Assembly (NCBI RefSeq): GCF_000374585.1
Contig: NZ_KB894645.1
Span: 186,001 to 250,000 of the forward strand
Reading direction: 5' to 3'
DNA: 64,000 nt
Source: Phocaeicola barnesiae DSM 18169 = JCM 13652
GTDB taxonomy: Bacteria > Bacteroidota > Bacteroidia > Bacteroidales > Bacteroidaceae
In this document: one piece after another, positions 9,268 to 18,794 of the stretch
Layout: each line of letters opens with the position of its first letter
How positions within the stretch are numbered: position 1 is the first letter of the stretch
Made by a program: the position numbers and the translations under genes
The notes under the pieces: model-generated
The model's database searches: none
What the model was told of the DNA's origin: nothing
What the model saw: only the letters and a program-made list of their open reading frames with translations

Positions 9268-10626
9268 ATGCGGAAAAAAAACGTCATCAAACTAAGTGTT
9301 ACTGCCCTGGTCGTTATAGCCCTGGCTTGTTGGGTCCACTCACGCTGGAATGCTTGGTTCGGCAATCCACCTGAGGCTCCTTATGCACCTCTGTCCGAAC
9401 CGGGACGAATCCTATTGACATTCGGCGATGAAGACGGATTGTCGCGTAACATCAGTTGGCAATACGATTCCATAGTACATCCTTCCTTCGTAGAACTGGC
9501 AGATACCTTGTCGAAGGACACGACTGTCATAAAGGCTCAAGGAGAAACCTTCAGCTCACGCAGCGGTAAAGCAGCCTATTATGTAGCCCGGCTCCGTTCA
9601 CTGAAGCCTTCGCGCTGTTATAGTTATCGGGTATGCAGTAACGGTAACTATTCAGCCTGGAAGCATTTCCAGACACATAACCAGCCTAATCAGCAGAACT
9701 ATAGTTTCCTATACATAGGCGATGTACAGGATACCATCAACGGGAAGACCAACACCTACCTGAAGAAAGCCCTGCAACAGCATCCGGAAACAGAATTTCT
9801 GGTATGTGGAGGAGATTTGACCGAACGCCCCATCGATGCCTATTGGGAAGAGACTTTCCGGGGTCTGGACTCCATCGGACAATGTATTCCTGTACTGAAT
9901 GTAACCGGTAACCATGATTATCTGAAATACCCTATCCGCAAACTGGAACGCCGCTTTTCACTCATTTTCTCTTATTTTCTGGACTCCATGGTTGGAGAGA
10001 ACCAGGTCTATACCCTGAAATACAACGACATGCAACTGTTCTGTCTGGACAGCAACCGTGAGTTCTTCTACCTATGGACACAACGGAAATGGCTGAAAGA
10101 ACAGTTGGAGAAAAGTACGGCACGCTGGAAAATCGTCATTCTCCATCATCCGCTCTATTCCATCAAAGGGAAATACAACAACCTGATTCAGCGCAGCATG
10201 TTCAATTCGCTGATTCAGGAAAACCAGGTAGATGTCGTCCTGCAAGGCCACGAGCATTCCTACGGCCGCATGACATTGACCGATGAGCAAGGGAACCGTA
10301 CTACGCCTTTATATACAGTCAGCCATTGTTCACCGAAACTGTACCGCATCTGCTTCAGTGAGCGGTTCGACAAATTCGGTATCGACGGGAAATACTACCA
10401 GCAGTTGCTGGTACATGGCGACACGTTGTCCATGAGTACCTACGATGCGACCAGCGGAAAGCTGTACGATGCCGTAGACCTGATAAAGAAAAACGGGAAG
10501 ACACAAGTGATGGATAAAGGACAGGACATACCGGAAAACTTGAATTTCGTTCCCGATCTGAACAACCGGAAAGACAGGGAGTATCTGGAACAGATAAAAG
10601 CCTATAAAGAAAAGCGGGGAATTTGA
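9268..10626 (+). CDS. Calcineurin-like (purple acid phosphatase-type) metallophosphatase, membrane-anchored
   Basis: A 452-residue protein. Residues about 7-24 form a single hydrophobic anchor or uncleaved signal. Residues about 40-145 resemble the fibronectin/purple-acid-phosphatase N-terminal domain. The catalytic domain shows the dimetal motifs in order: YIGDVQD, GGDLTE, GNHDY, HHPLYS and GHEHSYGR. It should hydrolyse phosphomonoesters or diesters in the periplasm. It is divergent from the LtaS-like gene, so it could recycle products of that enzyme, but no sequence evidence links them. Its last codons form one arm of a hairpin. Confidence 0.88.
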   Translation: MRKKNVIKLSVTALVVIALACWVHSRWNAWFGNPPEAPYAPLSEPGRILLTFGDEDGLSRNISWQYDSIVHPSFVELADTLSKDTTVIKAQGETFSSRSGKAAYYVARLRSLKPSRCYSYRVCSNGNYSAWKHFQTHNQPNQQNYSFLYIGDVQDTINGKTNTYLKKALQQHPETEFLVCGGDLTERPIDAYWEETFRGLDSIGQCIPVLNVTGNHDYLKYPIRKLERRFSLIFSYFLDSMVGENQVYTLKYNDMQLFCLDSNREFFYLWTQRKWLKEQLEKSTARWKIVILHHPLYSIKGKYNNLIQRSMFNSLIQENQVDVVLQGHEHSYGRMTLTDEQGNRTTPLYTVSHCSPKLYRICFSERFDKFGIDGKYYQQLLVHGDTLSMSTYDATSGKLYDAVDLIKKNGKTQVMDKGQDIPENLNFVPDLNNRKDREYLEQIKAYKEKRGI

Positions 10627-10645
10627 TTCCTCGCTTTCCCTGTTC
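10611..10645 (+). terminator. Possible terminator overlapping the stop codon
   Basis: The last codons (AAAGCGGGGA, 10611-10620) pair with TCCTCGCTTT (10628-10637) with one G-T pair and a loop that includes the TGA. The T run after it is weak, so this is tentative. Confidence 0.4.
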
Positions 10646-10654
10646 TATTATTGA

Positions 10655-11665
10655 TTACAGTTGTCCGCTTGTTTCAAAATAGCGCTGCATCACCATGAGT
10701 TGCAGCAATTCTTCACGTTCCTTGTTACGGAACTGCTGTACATACTCGTGCGCATGACGGATAATTTCTTCGGCCTTTTCCGGATGTGCCATGTAGTAAC
10801 GGAGTTTCTCTTCGAAATCCGAGAAATCTTCCTTCACTTCCACATAATGATAATCCGGTTTCAAGGTACCTTCCATGAACCAGGTCTCGCACGTAGGCCG
10901 TGTCATGACAGCCAGTGAATTGGAGGACATCACCCATTTCAAGTTCGAAGCCACATCGTTTCCTTCCAGTGCGATGATGAACTTATAGTCCAAATGCTCG
11001 CGGATGGTCTTCTTGGCGGTCATCCATTCTTCCGGACAACCTTCATTCCGTCCCACTACCCCACAGTCGCACAACGGATGTCCGAAAAATTTCTCCAGGA
11101 ATCCTGTACGCAGACGGCTCTGACGGATTTTTCCCCGGAAAATGGCACAATCCTTTTTCTCACGGAACGGCTTCGTATCATAAACGAACATAAAATGACG
11201 CAACTTATCCAGTTTCAGTACCACTGAATTCTGATTGTCCGAAGCCAACAGCCGGCTCTTTACGACAGTAGGAACCTCGGGCGTAAAATAAACGTCACCG
11301 GGACAGAAATTCCAACGCAACCGCGGCGGAAACCAACGGGTTACATCATGCTGGTCAAAATAATAAGCGGTATGGAACATTTTCCGGCGATAATCACCGA
11401 TAGCCCCGGTATAATGAATCCAGCTCCGGTCACGCACCAGTTTGTCTTCATCTGATATTTTCCACGGTTCATGAATACGGATATAATAGTCCACACGCTG
11501 TTTCATATATGCATAATCAGGACGCTGCCGGGCAGCCTCCAGCTTCCGTTTTAAACGTACCCGATACCAGCTGTCAGGTATCAGCAGGCCGGAGAAATTT
11601 TTCAGGAAGTCAAGGCATTTGATGGGTTTTCCACTCCGTAATTTATAAAGGATATTGTCTGCCAT
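10655..11665 (-). CDS. GT90 / CAP10-like glycosyltransferase
   Basis: A 336-residue protein resembling the CAP10 (LPS-modifying, glycosyltransferase family 90) domain. Visible are CAIFRGKIRQSRLR, CDCGVVGRN, the core KFIIALEGNDVASNLKWVMSSNSLAVM (in part), then ETWFMEG and YHYVEVKEDFSD. The ATG at 11665 is chosen because upstream in-frame codons would run across two divergent promoters at 11708 and 11738. GT90 enzymes usually transfer xylose or glucose; the donor here is unknown. It probably modifies LPS or a related surface glycan. Confidence 0.8.
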   Translation of the reverse strand: MADNILYKLRSGKPIKCLDFLKNFSGLLIPDSWYRVRLKRKLEAARQRPDYAYMKQRVDYYIRIHEPWKISDEDKLVRDRSWIHYTGAIGDYRRKMFHTAYYFDQHDVTRWFPPRLRWNFCPGDVYFTPEVPTVVKSRLLASDNQNSVVLKLDKLRHFMFVYDTKPFREKKDCAIFRGKIRQSRLRTGFLEKFFGHPLCDCGVVGRNEGCPEEWMTAKKTIREHLDYKFIIALEGNDVASNLKWVMSSNSLAVMTRPTCETWFMEGTLKPDYHYVEVKEDFSDFEEKLRYYMAHPEKAEEIIRHAHEYVQQFRNKEREELLQLMVMQRYFETSGQL

Positions 11666-11707
11666 AAATCTAGATGAACGGTTACCGGTGAATAAAATGT
11701 TTCTTGA

Positions 11708-11715
11708 CAAAGATA
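11708..11715 (-). promoter_or_regulatory. -7 box for the GT90 gene
   Basis: CAAAGATA on plus equals TATCTTTG on minus, 42 bases before the start at 11665. Confidence 0.7.
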
Positions 11716-11737
11716 ACGCTTTTATATGAATATCTTC

Positions 11738-11745
11738 TATCTTTG
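11738..11745 (+). promoter_or_regulatory. -7 box for the GT8 gene
   Basis: TATCTTTG, 31 bases before the ATG at 11777. An in-frame ATG at 11726 precedes the box, so it cannot be on the transcript. An out-of-frame ATG at 11751 opens only a nine-codon frame. Confidence 0.7.
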
Positions 11746-11776
11746 CAGAAATGAATATCAAAACTCCCATCCAAGC

Positions 11777-12700
11777 ATGATACACATCGCCTGTAACATC
11801 GACAGCAATTACGTGCGCCATTGTGCCGTGACCCTTGTCTCTGTGTTCGAGAACAACAAGGAAGAATCCTTCACTGCCCATATCATCGCCCGCGACCTTT
11901 CTGAAACCGAACGCGAAATCCTAACCCGATTGGCCGCACGGTACAATAATCAGGTCTGTTTCTATGAACCGGACATCAAGTTGCTGGAAGGGTTCACCAT
12001 CCGCAAGTTCAGCAAACGCATCTCTATGGCTACCTATTACCGCTGTATCCTTTCGGAACTGATTCCGGCAGACATCGACCGCCTGCTTTATCTGGATTGC
12101 GACATCGTGGTGTTGGGAGATTTACGTCCCTATTGGAACACTCCGATAGACCATGTGGGAGTAGCCGCCGTAGAAGATATGGGCTGCCGCGAACCGGAAC
12201 GCTATGAAATCCTGAAGTACCCCATGGAAGACTCTTACTTCAACGCCGGTGTCCTGCTGATAAATCTGGCTTATTGGCGCCAGCACGATATCGCTCATGC
12301 CTGCATAGACTACTTCCACAAGTACCCGGAACGGATTCTCTTCAACGACCAGGATTTGCTAAACAGTGTTTTACACAAAGATAAATTGCTGGTAGATTTG
12401 AAATGGAACGTACAGGATGCCTTCTACCGCCGCCCGAAAGTAATGGACGAAAACTGGAAGAACAGGTTTACCGAAGTACTGAAGAATCCGGTCATCCTGC
12501 ATTACACCAACCGTAAGCCATGGGAGTACGACAGCCAGCATCCGTTACGCCAGGCTTATTTCACTTACCTGGATATGACTCCGTGGAAAGGAGAACGTGT
12601 ATTGAACAATCCTTTCAGCCGGATAAAACGTTTTTTCCGGCTGTTGCCGTTCTATGTAAAATTAAGAAAACCTAAATATATCAAGCTGGAGAACATATAA
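11777..12700 (+). CDS. GT8 family glycosyltransferase (RfaJ/LgtC-like)
   Basis: A 307-residue retaining GT-A enzyme. It starts IHIACNIDSNYVRHCAVTLVS, typical of LPS galactosyl/glucosyltransferases, with DCD (residues 107-109) as the metal motif and the C-terminal HYTNRKPWEY signature. The family uses UDP-glucose or UDP-galactose to extend LPS core. The start is set by the promoter at 11738. It lies 41 bases before the Caps_synth gene, with no promoter box in between, so the two are probably co-transcribed. Confidence 0.9.
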   Translation: MIHIACNIDSNYVRHCAVTLVSVFENNKEESFTAHIIARDLSETEREILTRLAARYNNQVCFYEPDIKLLEGFTIRKFSKRISMATYYRCILSELIPADIDRLLYLDCDIVVLGDLRPYWNTPIDHVGVAAVEDMGCREPERYEILKYPMEDSYFNAGVLLINLAYWRQHDIAHACIDYFHKYPERILFNDQDLLNSVLHKDKLLVDLKWNVQDAFYRRPKVMDENWKNRFTEVLKNPVILHYTNRKPWEYDSQHPLRQAYFTYLDMTPWKGERVLNNPFSRIKRFFRLLPFYVKLRKPKYIKLENI

Positions 12701-12741
12701 GTTACCAGTTAAACTGTCAATCACCCTAACACCTTTCTTGT

Positions 12742-13641
12742 ATGAGCTATCAAGTATCAAAGACCAAACGTTTCTTTAAACGCATAGAAGGTTTCTTCTC
12801 TTCTTTCAAGCAACGGTACATACTCCATTATCTCATGACCCGAAGCGGAGGACAAGAAATCGTTTCAAGTTACAAAGACAGAACCTGTGACCCGAATGAA
12901 AATATCGGCGCTACTTCGCCCATATGGGTATGCTGGTGGCAAGGTGAAGAACAGATGCCCGATATAGTAAAAGCCTGCTATCATTCCATCCAAAAGCACG
13001 CATGCACTCACCCCGTCATTTTGATTACTTCAGAAAACTATCAGAAGTATGTAGATATTCCTGAAGAAATTCTCAACAAACAAAAATCCGGAATCATTGA
13101 TATCACACATTTTTCGGACATACTCCGTATGATGCTTCTCCGGAAACACGGAGGAATATGGATGGACAGTACGTTGTTAATCCCATCCAAAAAACTGGAT
13201 GACTTTATCCACCCGGAAGATATATTCTGGAGTTGCCATCATAAACCTATCTATCACAACGTATCACGTGGAGGATGGGTCAGCTTTTTCGTGGCCTGCG
13301 GAAAAGGTAACCTGCTTCCATCCATTATTGCGGACTTACATTTAAGTTACTGGAGAAAGCATAATAAACTTATCGACTACCTGCTGTTGGATTACACTTT
13401 TGCCATCGCCCGTGCACACGTACCGGCCATCAGGCACATGATTGAACAGATTCCTATAACCGTCATGGGACCACTTGGAAAATGCCTGAACGATGAATAC
13501 ACCGAAGAAGCATGGCAGAAGTTCTGTACGGATTACGATTTCCATAAACTGACCTACAAGATTCCCCTGCAGAGAAAAACTCCGGAAGGAAAGAAAACGT
13601 TCTATGGACACATTATGGAGGAGTTTTTTGACAAAGAATAA
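12742..13641 (+). CDS. Capsular polysaccharide synthesis-type glycosyltransferase (Caps_synth)
   Basis: A 299-residue protein resembling the Caps_synth / mannosyltransferase OCH1-like group. It has IWVCWWQGEEQMPDIV (about 56-71), HFSDILRMMLLRKHGGIWMDST with the DxD-like acid at D142, and a basic N-terminus. There is no signal peptide; these enzymes act at the cytoplasmic face on lipid-linked glycans. It follows the GT8 gene. The base composition is somewhat more AT-rich than in the GT8 gene. Acceptor and donor are unknown. Confidence 0.82.
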   Translation: MSYQVSKTKRFFKRIEGFFSSFKQRYILHYLMTRSGGQEIVSSYKDRTCDPNENIGATSPIWVCWWQGEEQMPDIVKACYHSIQKHACTHPVILITSENYQKYVDIPEEILNKQKSGIIDITHFSDILRMMLLRKHGGIWMDSTLLIPSKKLDDFIHPEDIFWSCHHKPIYHNVSRGGWVSFFVACGKGNLLPSIIADLHLSYWRKHNKLIDYLLLDYTFAIARAHVPAIRHMIEQIPITVMGPLGKCLNDEYTEEAWQKFCTDYDFHKLTYKIPLQRKTPEGKKTFYGHIMEEFFDKE

Positions 13642-13903
13642 AAATCTGATAAGCTCTAATAAGCCAAATCTTTCACAAACCGTTTCATAATCCAACGCAA
13701 AACGGGACATGATAACCATATAGAGTTTATAAAGGGATATGCAGGCGAAGTATCTGTAACATTCCCGTCAATGTTCTATGTTCTCCGATGCTGAACCCTA
13801 TGTTTTTCCATGCTTAGAACATACAGTTCAGCACTGGAGGATATAAGTTCTGCATAAGGGAAACCTAAAACAGAATAGAAATATTCAATAAAAGCATATA
13901 CAT
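13642..13903. other. Intergenic stretch between convergent genes, weak dyad only
   Basis: No coding or promoter signal was found in these 262 bases. One imperfect hairpin pairs TGCTGAAC (13789-13796) with GTTCAGCA (13826-13833), with an inner TATGTT/AACATA pair. It has no T run on either strand, so calling it a terminator is not justified. Confidence 0.3.
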
Positions 13904-14893
13904 CTATCCAACATTACGACAAGTGAATTTCTTACCCCAACGATACAAATGTGTATAAATAACCCAGCAATCAGCCAACAACCATTGCTTGAACCGATAA
14001 CTTATTCCTAAACCTTTCACAGAATCCTTCTCCTGAATGACTGACAAACAGTAGGCCTGCATCTGTTGGTATGCTGGAGTAACCGGTAAAAGCAATAACC
14101 TGTTCAACAAATGGACACAAGTACGGAATAGTTTTCCTGAAGCTTTCTCCCACAAATGATGTTCTTTACAGAAACGGTTTTGTTCCGCTAAAGCTTTCAC
14201 CATCTCATAACGCCAATCCATATCTGTCGATTTGATTCCGTTAGTCAAACTACCCGAACGGACTGAATAGTGATATTTAGGTTGTGACAAATAAACTACT
14301 TTATCAGCTTTAGACAACCATTGGGGAGAAACAATCAAATCCTCGAATTTCCTCTTCTCAGGAAAAGTTATGCCATCAAAAAGTTCCCGCCTGAAAAGTT
14401 TATCCCATAAGAAATTCAATATGAACTGTTCCTGTCTCAAAGCCTCGAAGGCATCTTTGCGTGAAAATTCCAGAATATCCGCACCTCCACCTACTACGAC
14501 TGTCCGTTTTTCCTCTTCCCGACAATGGGCACAACACACAATATCCGCTTGACGTTCCGCCATCAGTTTCCATAAAGATTCATACATATCCGAATCTATC
14601 CAGTCGTCACTGTCTACAAAAGCCAGATAAGCTCCTTGAGCCAAAGACAAACCTAAATTACGGACAGCTCCGACACCTCGGTTCGGTTGAGAGAACACCC
14701 TGATGCGGCCATCTTCCATCTTCAGTTTTCCACATATATCCAATGAATCATCTGTAGAACCATCATCTATCAGGATGATTTCCAGATTCTGATAAGTCTG
14801 TTTCATCAAAGAACGAACACATCGTTCTACATAATCCTGTGCATTATATACAGGGACAATAACAGAAATAAGAGGTAAAAAATTCTTCATCAT
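13904..14893 (-). CDS. GT2 family glycosyltransferase
   Basis: A 329-residue GT2 enzyme with PLISVIVPVYNAQDYVERCV at the N-terminus, IDDGSTDDSLDIC, and the DSDDW metal motif (about residues 95-99). This is the EpsJ/CpsI-like group common in polysaccharide loci. Two ATGs at 14893 and 14890 are both possible. It lies 21 bases downstream of the lipid A acyltransferase on the same strand and has no promoter of its own, so the two are probably co-transcribed. It likely adds a sugar to LPS core or O-glycan. Confidence 0.9.
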   Translation of the reverse strand: MMKNFLPLISVIVPVYNAQDYVERCVRSLMKQTYQNLEIILIDDGSTDDSLDICGKLKMEDGRIRVFSQPNRGVGAVRNLGLSLAQGAYLAFVDSDDWIDSDMYESLWKLMAERQADIVCCAHCREEEKRTVVVGGGADILEFSRKDAFEALRQEQFILNFLWDKLFRRELFDGITFPEKRKFEDLIVSPQWLSKADKVVYLSQPKYHYSVRSGSLTNGIKSTDMDWRYEMVKALAEQNRFCKEHHLWEKASGKLFRTCVHLLNRLLLLPVTPAYQQMQAYCLSVIQEKDSVKGLGISYRFKQWLLADCWVIYTHLYRWGKKFTCRNVG

Positions 14894-14914
14894 CGACTAC
14901 ATTTAATCATTACA

Positions 14915-15820
14915 TCATCGGGAATTTTCCTGTTGCCATTTCAACCATTCCTCTTTTGTCCGCTTCCAACGCTTATGCGTCCAAAGCCAATACGCGGGCT
15001 GCCGGCAGATACTCTCTTCCAGCAAACGGGCATATTGGTCTGTCAATTCGTAATCCGGGAACTCTTTCGGATGCAATGTCATCAGCCGGAACCGGACCTG
15101 ATAATATCCACGTTTCACACGTTCCACGTCTACATAATAGAGCGCTGCATCCACCTGTTTGGCGATTCGTTCGGCTCCTATAAAGAAAGAAGTATCATGA
15201 TTCAGGAAAGTAGTCCAATGATGCATGTTCTCCCATTTGGGAAGCTGATCAGCAATGAATCCAATCATTACCTTCTTCTCCTGGTTACGTAAAGTCAGAA
15301 TTCTCCGGAGAGTATCTTTCATCAAAATAGACTCACCTCCAAACTGTCCACGCAGTTTCAGAAACAGTTCATCAAAGGCCTGGTTATAGATACGGTGATA
15401 AATCTGTCCGCAGTGAATCTCCGGCAACCAATAAGATAAAGAAGCAATGTACTCCCAGTTACAGTAATGTCCCAAATACAGAAAACAGAACTTCTTGTCT
15501 TTCAACTCTTCCCGCACTTGCTCGATACCGACAAACTTCATACGGCGCATCATCTCCTTCTTCGAGATAGAGAACAATTTGATGACTTCTACCAGATAAT
15601 CGCAGAAGAAATGATAGAACTGACGTTCTATAGCCCGTCTTTCCTGCATACTTTTTTCCGGGAAACACTCATCCAACTGTTTCTCGACCACTTTCCGACG
15701 ATATTTCACGATATGAAACAAAGGAAAGAACAGTCCGTCCGAAAGCAGATAAAGAAGCCTCATCGGAAGCAAGGACAACAGATATAACAGGAAGAATAAT
15801 ATGTGATATACAAACTTCAT
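14915..15820 (-). CDS. lpxL: Lipid A late acyltransferase (LpxL/HtrB family)
   Basis: A 301-residue acyltransferase that adds a secondary acyl chain to lipid A at the inner membrane. An N-terminal hydrophobic anchor (about residues 5-32) precedes the catalytic HX4E motif, seen as LGHYCNWE with H118 and E123. The later RLMTLHPKEFP and CRQPAYWLWTHKRWK match the family's C-terminal region (binding of diacyl lipid A). Length is normal. It is divergent from msbA, which exports the finished molecule, and heads a two-gene operon with a GT2 enzyme. Bacteroides lipid A is typically penta-acylated; chain length cannot be read here. Confidence 0.92.
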   Translation of the reverse strand: MKFVYHILFFLLYLLSLLPMRLLYLLSDGLFFPLFHIVKYRRKVVEKQLDECFPEKSMQERRAIERQFYHFFCDYLVEVIKLFSISKKEMMRRMKFVGIEQVREELKDKKFCFLYLGHYCNWEYIASLSYWLPEIHCGQIYHRIYNQAFDELFLKLRGQFGGESILMKDTLRRILTLRNQEKKVMIGFIADQLPKWENMHHWTTFLNHDTSFFIGAERIAKQVDAALYYVDVERVKRGYYQVRFRLMTLHPKEFPDYELTDQYARLLEESICRQPAYWLWTHKRWKRTKEEWLKWQQENSR

Positions 15821-15845
15821 CAGGACACCGGATTATAATTCAGGA

Positions 15846-15853
15846 CAAAGCTA
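15846..15853 (-). promoter_or_regulatory. -7 box for the lpxL operon
   Basis: CAAAGCTA on plus equals TAGCTTTG on minus, 25 bases before the start at 15820. Confidence 0.65.
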
Positions 15854-15929
15854 CAAAAAATATACAATCCTCCCGATACGTAAACTTCAATTTTTACAGA
15901 AAGGATGTCGCAGCTAAAGTTTTTTGCAC

Positions 15930-15937
15930 TATCTTTG
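15930..15937 (+). promoter_or_regulatory. -7 box for msbA
   Basis: TATCTTTG, 28 bases before the ATG at 15966. An in-frame upstream ATG at 15924 precedes the box and is rejected as a start. Confidence 0.7.
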
Positions 15938-15965
15938 CAGAATACAAGCAGTTACATTCCCTATT

Positions 15966-17807
15966 ATGAAAGAATTCCTCCAACTCATGCGACGCTTTGT
16001 GTCGCCTTACAAGAAATACGTCAGCTGGGCTATCATTCTAAACATACTTTCGGCCATCTTCAATGTGTTCTCTTTTTCCCTATTGATTCCGATTCTGAAC
16101 ATCCTGTTCAAGACCGGAGCACAAGAGAAAGTATATCAATACATGGACTGGGAATGGTCTGTCGATTCATTGAAAGAAACAGCCATCAACAACTTCTATT
16201 ACTACGTCAACCTGCTGATTGATACCTACGGACCTACTACTACCCTGTTGTTTCTCGGTCTGTTTCTGGCCGGAATGACTTTTCTGAAAACCGCCTGTTA
16301 TTTCGGCTCTACAGCAGTCATGGTTCCTTTACGCACCGGTATCGTACGCGACATCCGTACCATGGTCTATTCCAAGGTAACCTACTTACCGTTAGGATTC
16401 TTTTCGGAAGAGAAGAAGGGAGACATCATTGCCCGTATGAGTGGAGACGTAGCGGAAATAGAGAACTCCATCACCAGTTCTCTGGACATGTTACTGAAGA
16501 ACCCGATTCTGATTATTTCTTATTTTACGACCTTGATGATTATCAGCTGGCAGCTGACAGTGTTCACACTGCTGGTACTGCCTACCATGGGATGGATTAT
16601 GGGAAAAATAGGCCGTAAACTGAAAAGACAGTCTCTCGAAGCTCAAGGGAAATGGGGAGAAACCATGGCACAACTGGAAGAGACACTGGGCGGCCTGCGT
16701 GTCATCAAAGCCTTCACGGCAGAAAAGAAAATGATTGACCGGTTCAACAAATGCAGCAACGAGTATCGTGACGCTACCAGCCGCGTATCCATCCGCCAGG
16801 CATTGGCACACCCCATGAGCGAATTCCTGGGAACCATCTTGATTGTCATCGTACTTTGGTTCGGAGGTTCTCTGATTCTCGGAAACAATTCCTCCATCGA
16901 TGCCTCTACCTTCATTTATTACATGGTTATTCTCTACAGCATTATCAATCCGTTGAAGGACTTCTCGAAAGCCAGCTACATGATACCGCGTGGATTGGCT
17001 TCCATGGAACGTGTTGACAAGATTTTAAAGGCCGACAATCCGATTGTAGAGAAGCAGCATCCTCAACATCTGCCGGCTCTCGACCAGGATATCCAATTCA
17101 ATCATATCACCTTCAGCTATAACGGACAACACCAGGTGCTGAAAGATATTAACCTGCGGATAAAGAAAGGAGAAACCATTGCCCTGGTAGGACAGAGTGG
17201 CTCCGGAAAATCAACACTTGTCGACCTGTTGCCCAGATTCCACGACGTACAGGGAGGAGAAATCCTGATAGACGGCACCAATATCAAGGATGTATCCATC
17301 AGCGACCTCCGCTCATTGATAGGCTATGTGAATCAGGAAGCCATCCTGTTTAACGACAGCTTCTATAACAATATCACTTTCGGCGTAGAAAATGCAACCA
17401 AGGAACAAGTGATAGAAGCCGCCAAAATAGCCAATGCCCACGATTTCATCATGGAATCCGAACAAGGTTATGACACGAACATCGGAGACCGTGGCTGCCG
17501 GCTTTCCGGAGGCCAACGCCAGCGTATCTCCATCGCACGGGCTATTCTGAAGAATCCGGCTATCCTCATCCTGGACGAAGCTACCTCCGCCCTTGATACG
17601 GAAAGCGAACGGCTGGTACAGGAAGCTTTGGAACGGTTGATGAAGACACGTACTACCATTGCCATTGCCCACCGTCTTTCTACCATCAAGAATGCCGACC
17701 AGATTTACGTTCTGTATGAAGGACAAATCGTAGAAAACGGCAAGCACGAAGAACTGCTGGCCAAAAACGGTTATTACAAACGACTGAACGACATGCAGGC
17801 TCTGTAA
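15966..17807 (+). CDS. msbA: MsbA-type ABC exporter (lipid A flippase candidate)
   Basis: A 613-residue half-transporter with about six membrane helices in residues 20-325 and a C-terminal ATPase. Walker A is GQSGSGKST (409-417), the ABC signature is LSGGQRQRI, Walker B is ILILDEATSALD, and the switch histidine is in IAHRLSTI. It should work as a homodimer that flips core-lipid A across the inner membrane. The location next to lpxL and LPS glycosyltransferases supports MsbA over a drug exporter. It has its own promoter and a strong terminator. Confidence 0.92.
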   Translation: MKEFLQLMRRFVSPYKKYVSWAIILNILSAIFNVFSFSLLIPILNILFKTGAQEKVYQYMDWEWSVDSLKETAINNFYYYVNLLIDTYGPTTTLLFLGLFLAGMTFLKTACYFGSTAVMVPLRTGIVRDIRTMVYSKVTYLPLGFFSEEKKGDIIARMSGDVAEIENSITSSLDMLLKNPILIISYFTTLMIISWQLTVFTLLVLPTMGWIMGKIGRKLKRQSLEAQGKWGETMAQLEETLGGLRVIKAFTAEKKMIDRFNKCSNEYRDATSRVSIRQALAHPMSEFLGTILIVIVLWFGGSLILGNNSSIDASTFIYYMVILYSIINPLKDFSKASYMIPRGLASMERVDKILKADNPIVEKQHPQHLPALDQDIQFNHITFSYNGQHQVLKDINLRIKKGETIALVGQSGSGKSTLVDLLPRFHDVQGGEILIDGTNIKDVSISDLRSLIGYVNQEAILFNDSFYNNITFGVENATKEQVIEAAKIANAHDFIMESEQGYDTNIGDRGCRLSGGQRQRISIARAILKNPAILILDEATSALDTESERLVQEALERLMKTRTTIAIAHRLSTIKNADQIYVLYEGQIVENGKHEELLAKNGYYKRLNDMQAL

Positions 17808-17828
17808 AACCTGACAGACATTATACGC

Positions 17829-17874
17829 ATCGGGCCGGTATATCTTCCTCAGATATATCGGCCCGATACTTTTT
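17829..17874 (+). terminator. Intrinsic terminator after msbA
   Basis: A 17-bp stem (17829-17845 with 17851-17867, one G-T pair) and a T run at 17870-17874. It sits between convergent genes. Confidence 0.88.
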
Positions 17875-17890
17875 CCACTGATAGATTCAA

Positions 17891-18793
17891 TCAATATTTC
17901 CCTAACTTCTCACGGACACCATCCCGATAGGCTTTCCAGAATTTTGCTACATCACGCAAAGTGTACACATCCTTAAAAGGAGCTGTCACCAGTGCTATCG
18001 CCATGTATCCCAATACTGCATGGAAACTGCGCAGGTAACGTACGGCCCAGTTTTTACCATACCGATGATTCAGATAAGCAGCGTTTCTGATCTGATAGAA
18101 GCGTTTCCACTTCTTTTTCTTACCGCGTTGTTCCCAGTTATCGCTGGAGAAGAATTTCTCTTTGTCCATCAAAGCCGAAGGAATATACAGAATCTTATAT
18201 CCGGCCAAGACTGCACGCAGGCAATAATCCGTATCGTCACAGAAAATGAATAAATCCTTGTTCGGAAGTCCGATAGCCTCCACCGCTTCCCGACGGATGC
18301 AGAGCCCCTCGAATGCCGTTCCACAGATTTCAACCGGCGCATCCACCTGCTGCTTTTTCAGTTTCTTCTGATACATGGAGGCAAAAGGATTGGTCAGATT
18401 TACCTGCTGGAAATCATTGGTGAAAATGTTTCCTTCCATTAACCGGCGTGGAGCCAGAATACCTACAGAGGGATCGTCAGCATGCTGTAGCAGATGTTCC
18501 ATACAGTCAGCCCGCGGAAAAACGTCATCATCCATACACCATATCCAGTCGGCTCCCAACTGGAAAGCATGCTGAATGCCCCGATAAAACCCGCCAGACC
18601 CACCGACATTTTCCTGATGGATAACAATCAGGTCTTTCTGCTCTTTCAGCCATTCGGTTGTACCGTCTGTACTTCCATTATTAACGACCACAATTGATTG
18701 AACCGGCCGATTGGCTCTCAGGCACGACAAATTACGCTTCAATAATTCCCTCCGGTTATAGGTAACCACTACAGCAACAACATTCATAGGCAT
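17891..18793 (-). CDS. GT2 family glycosyltransferase (GlfT/rhamnosyltransferase-like)
   Basis: A 300-residue GT2 enzyme with NVVAVVVTYNRRELLKRNL at the N-terminus, NNGSTDGT, and the WCMDDDVFP metal motif. The MDDD form is typical of galactofuranosyl- and rhamnosyl-transferase relatives. The ATG at 18793 directly follows the stop of the upstream kinase gene (TAAG-ATG); a second ATG at 18787 is also possible. An in-frame TTG further up would overlap the kinase gene and is less likely. Being in one operon with glf makes a galactofuranosyltransferase role attractive, but that is inference. Confidence 0.88.
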   Translation of the reverse strand: MPMNVVAVVVTYNRRELLKRNLSCLRANRPVQSIVVVNNGSTDGTTEWLKEQKDLIVIHQENVGGSGGFYRGIQHAFQLGADWIWCMDDDVFPRADCMEHLLQHADDPSVGILAPRRLMEGNIFTNDFQQVNLTNPFASMYQKKLKKQQVDAPVEICGTAFEGLCIRREAVEAIGLPNKDLFIFCDDTDYCLRAVLAGYKILYIPSALMDKEKFFSSDNWEQRGKKKKWKRFYQIRNAAYLNHRYGKNWAVRYLRSFHAVLGYMAIALVTAPFKDVYTLRDVAKFWKAYRDGVREKLGKY

Positions 18794-18794
18794 C

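Noticed and set aside
11666-11881. 72-residue N-terminal extension of the GT90 protein
   Set aside because: It would cross both divergent promoters and the GT8 start, and the residues do not match the family.
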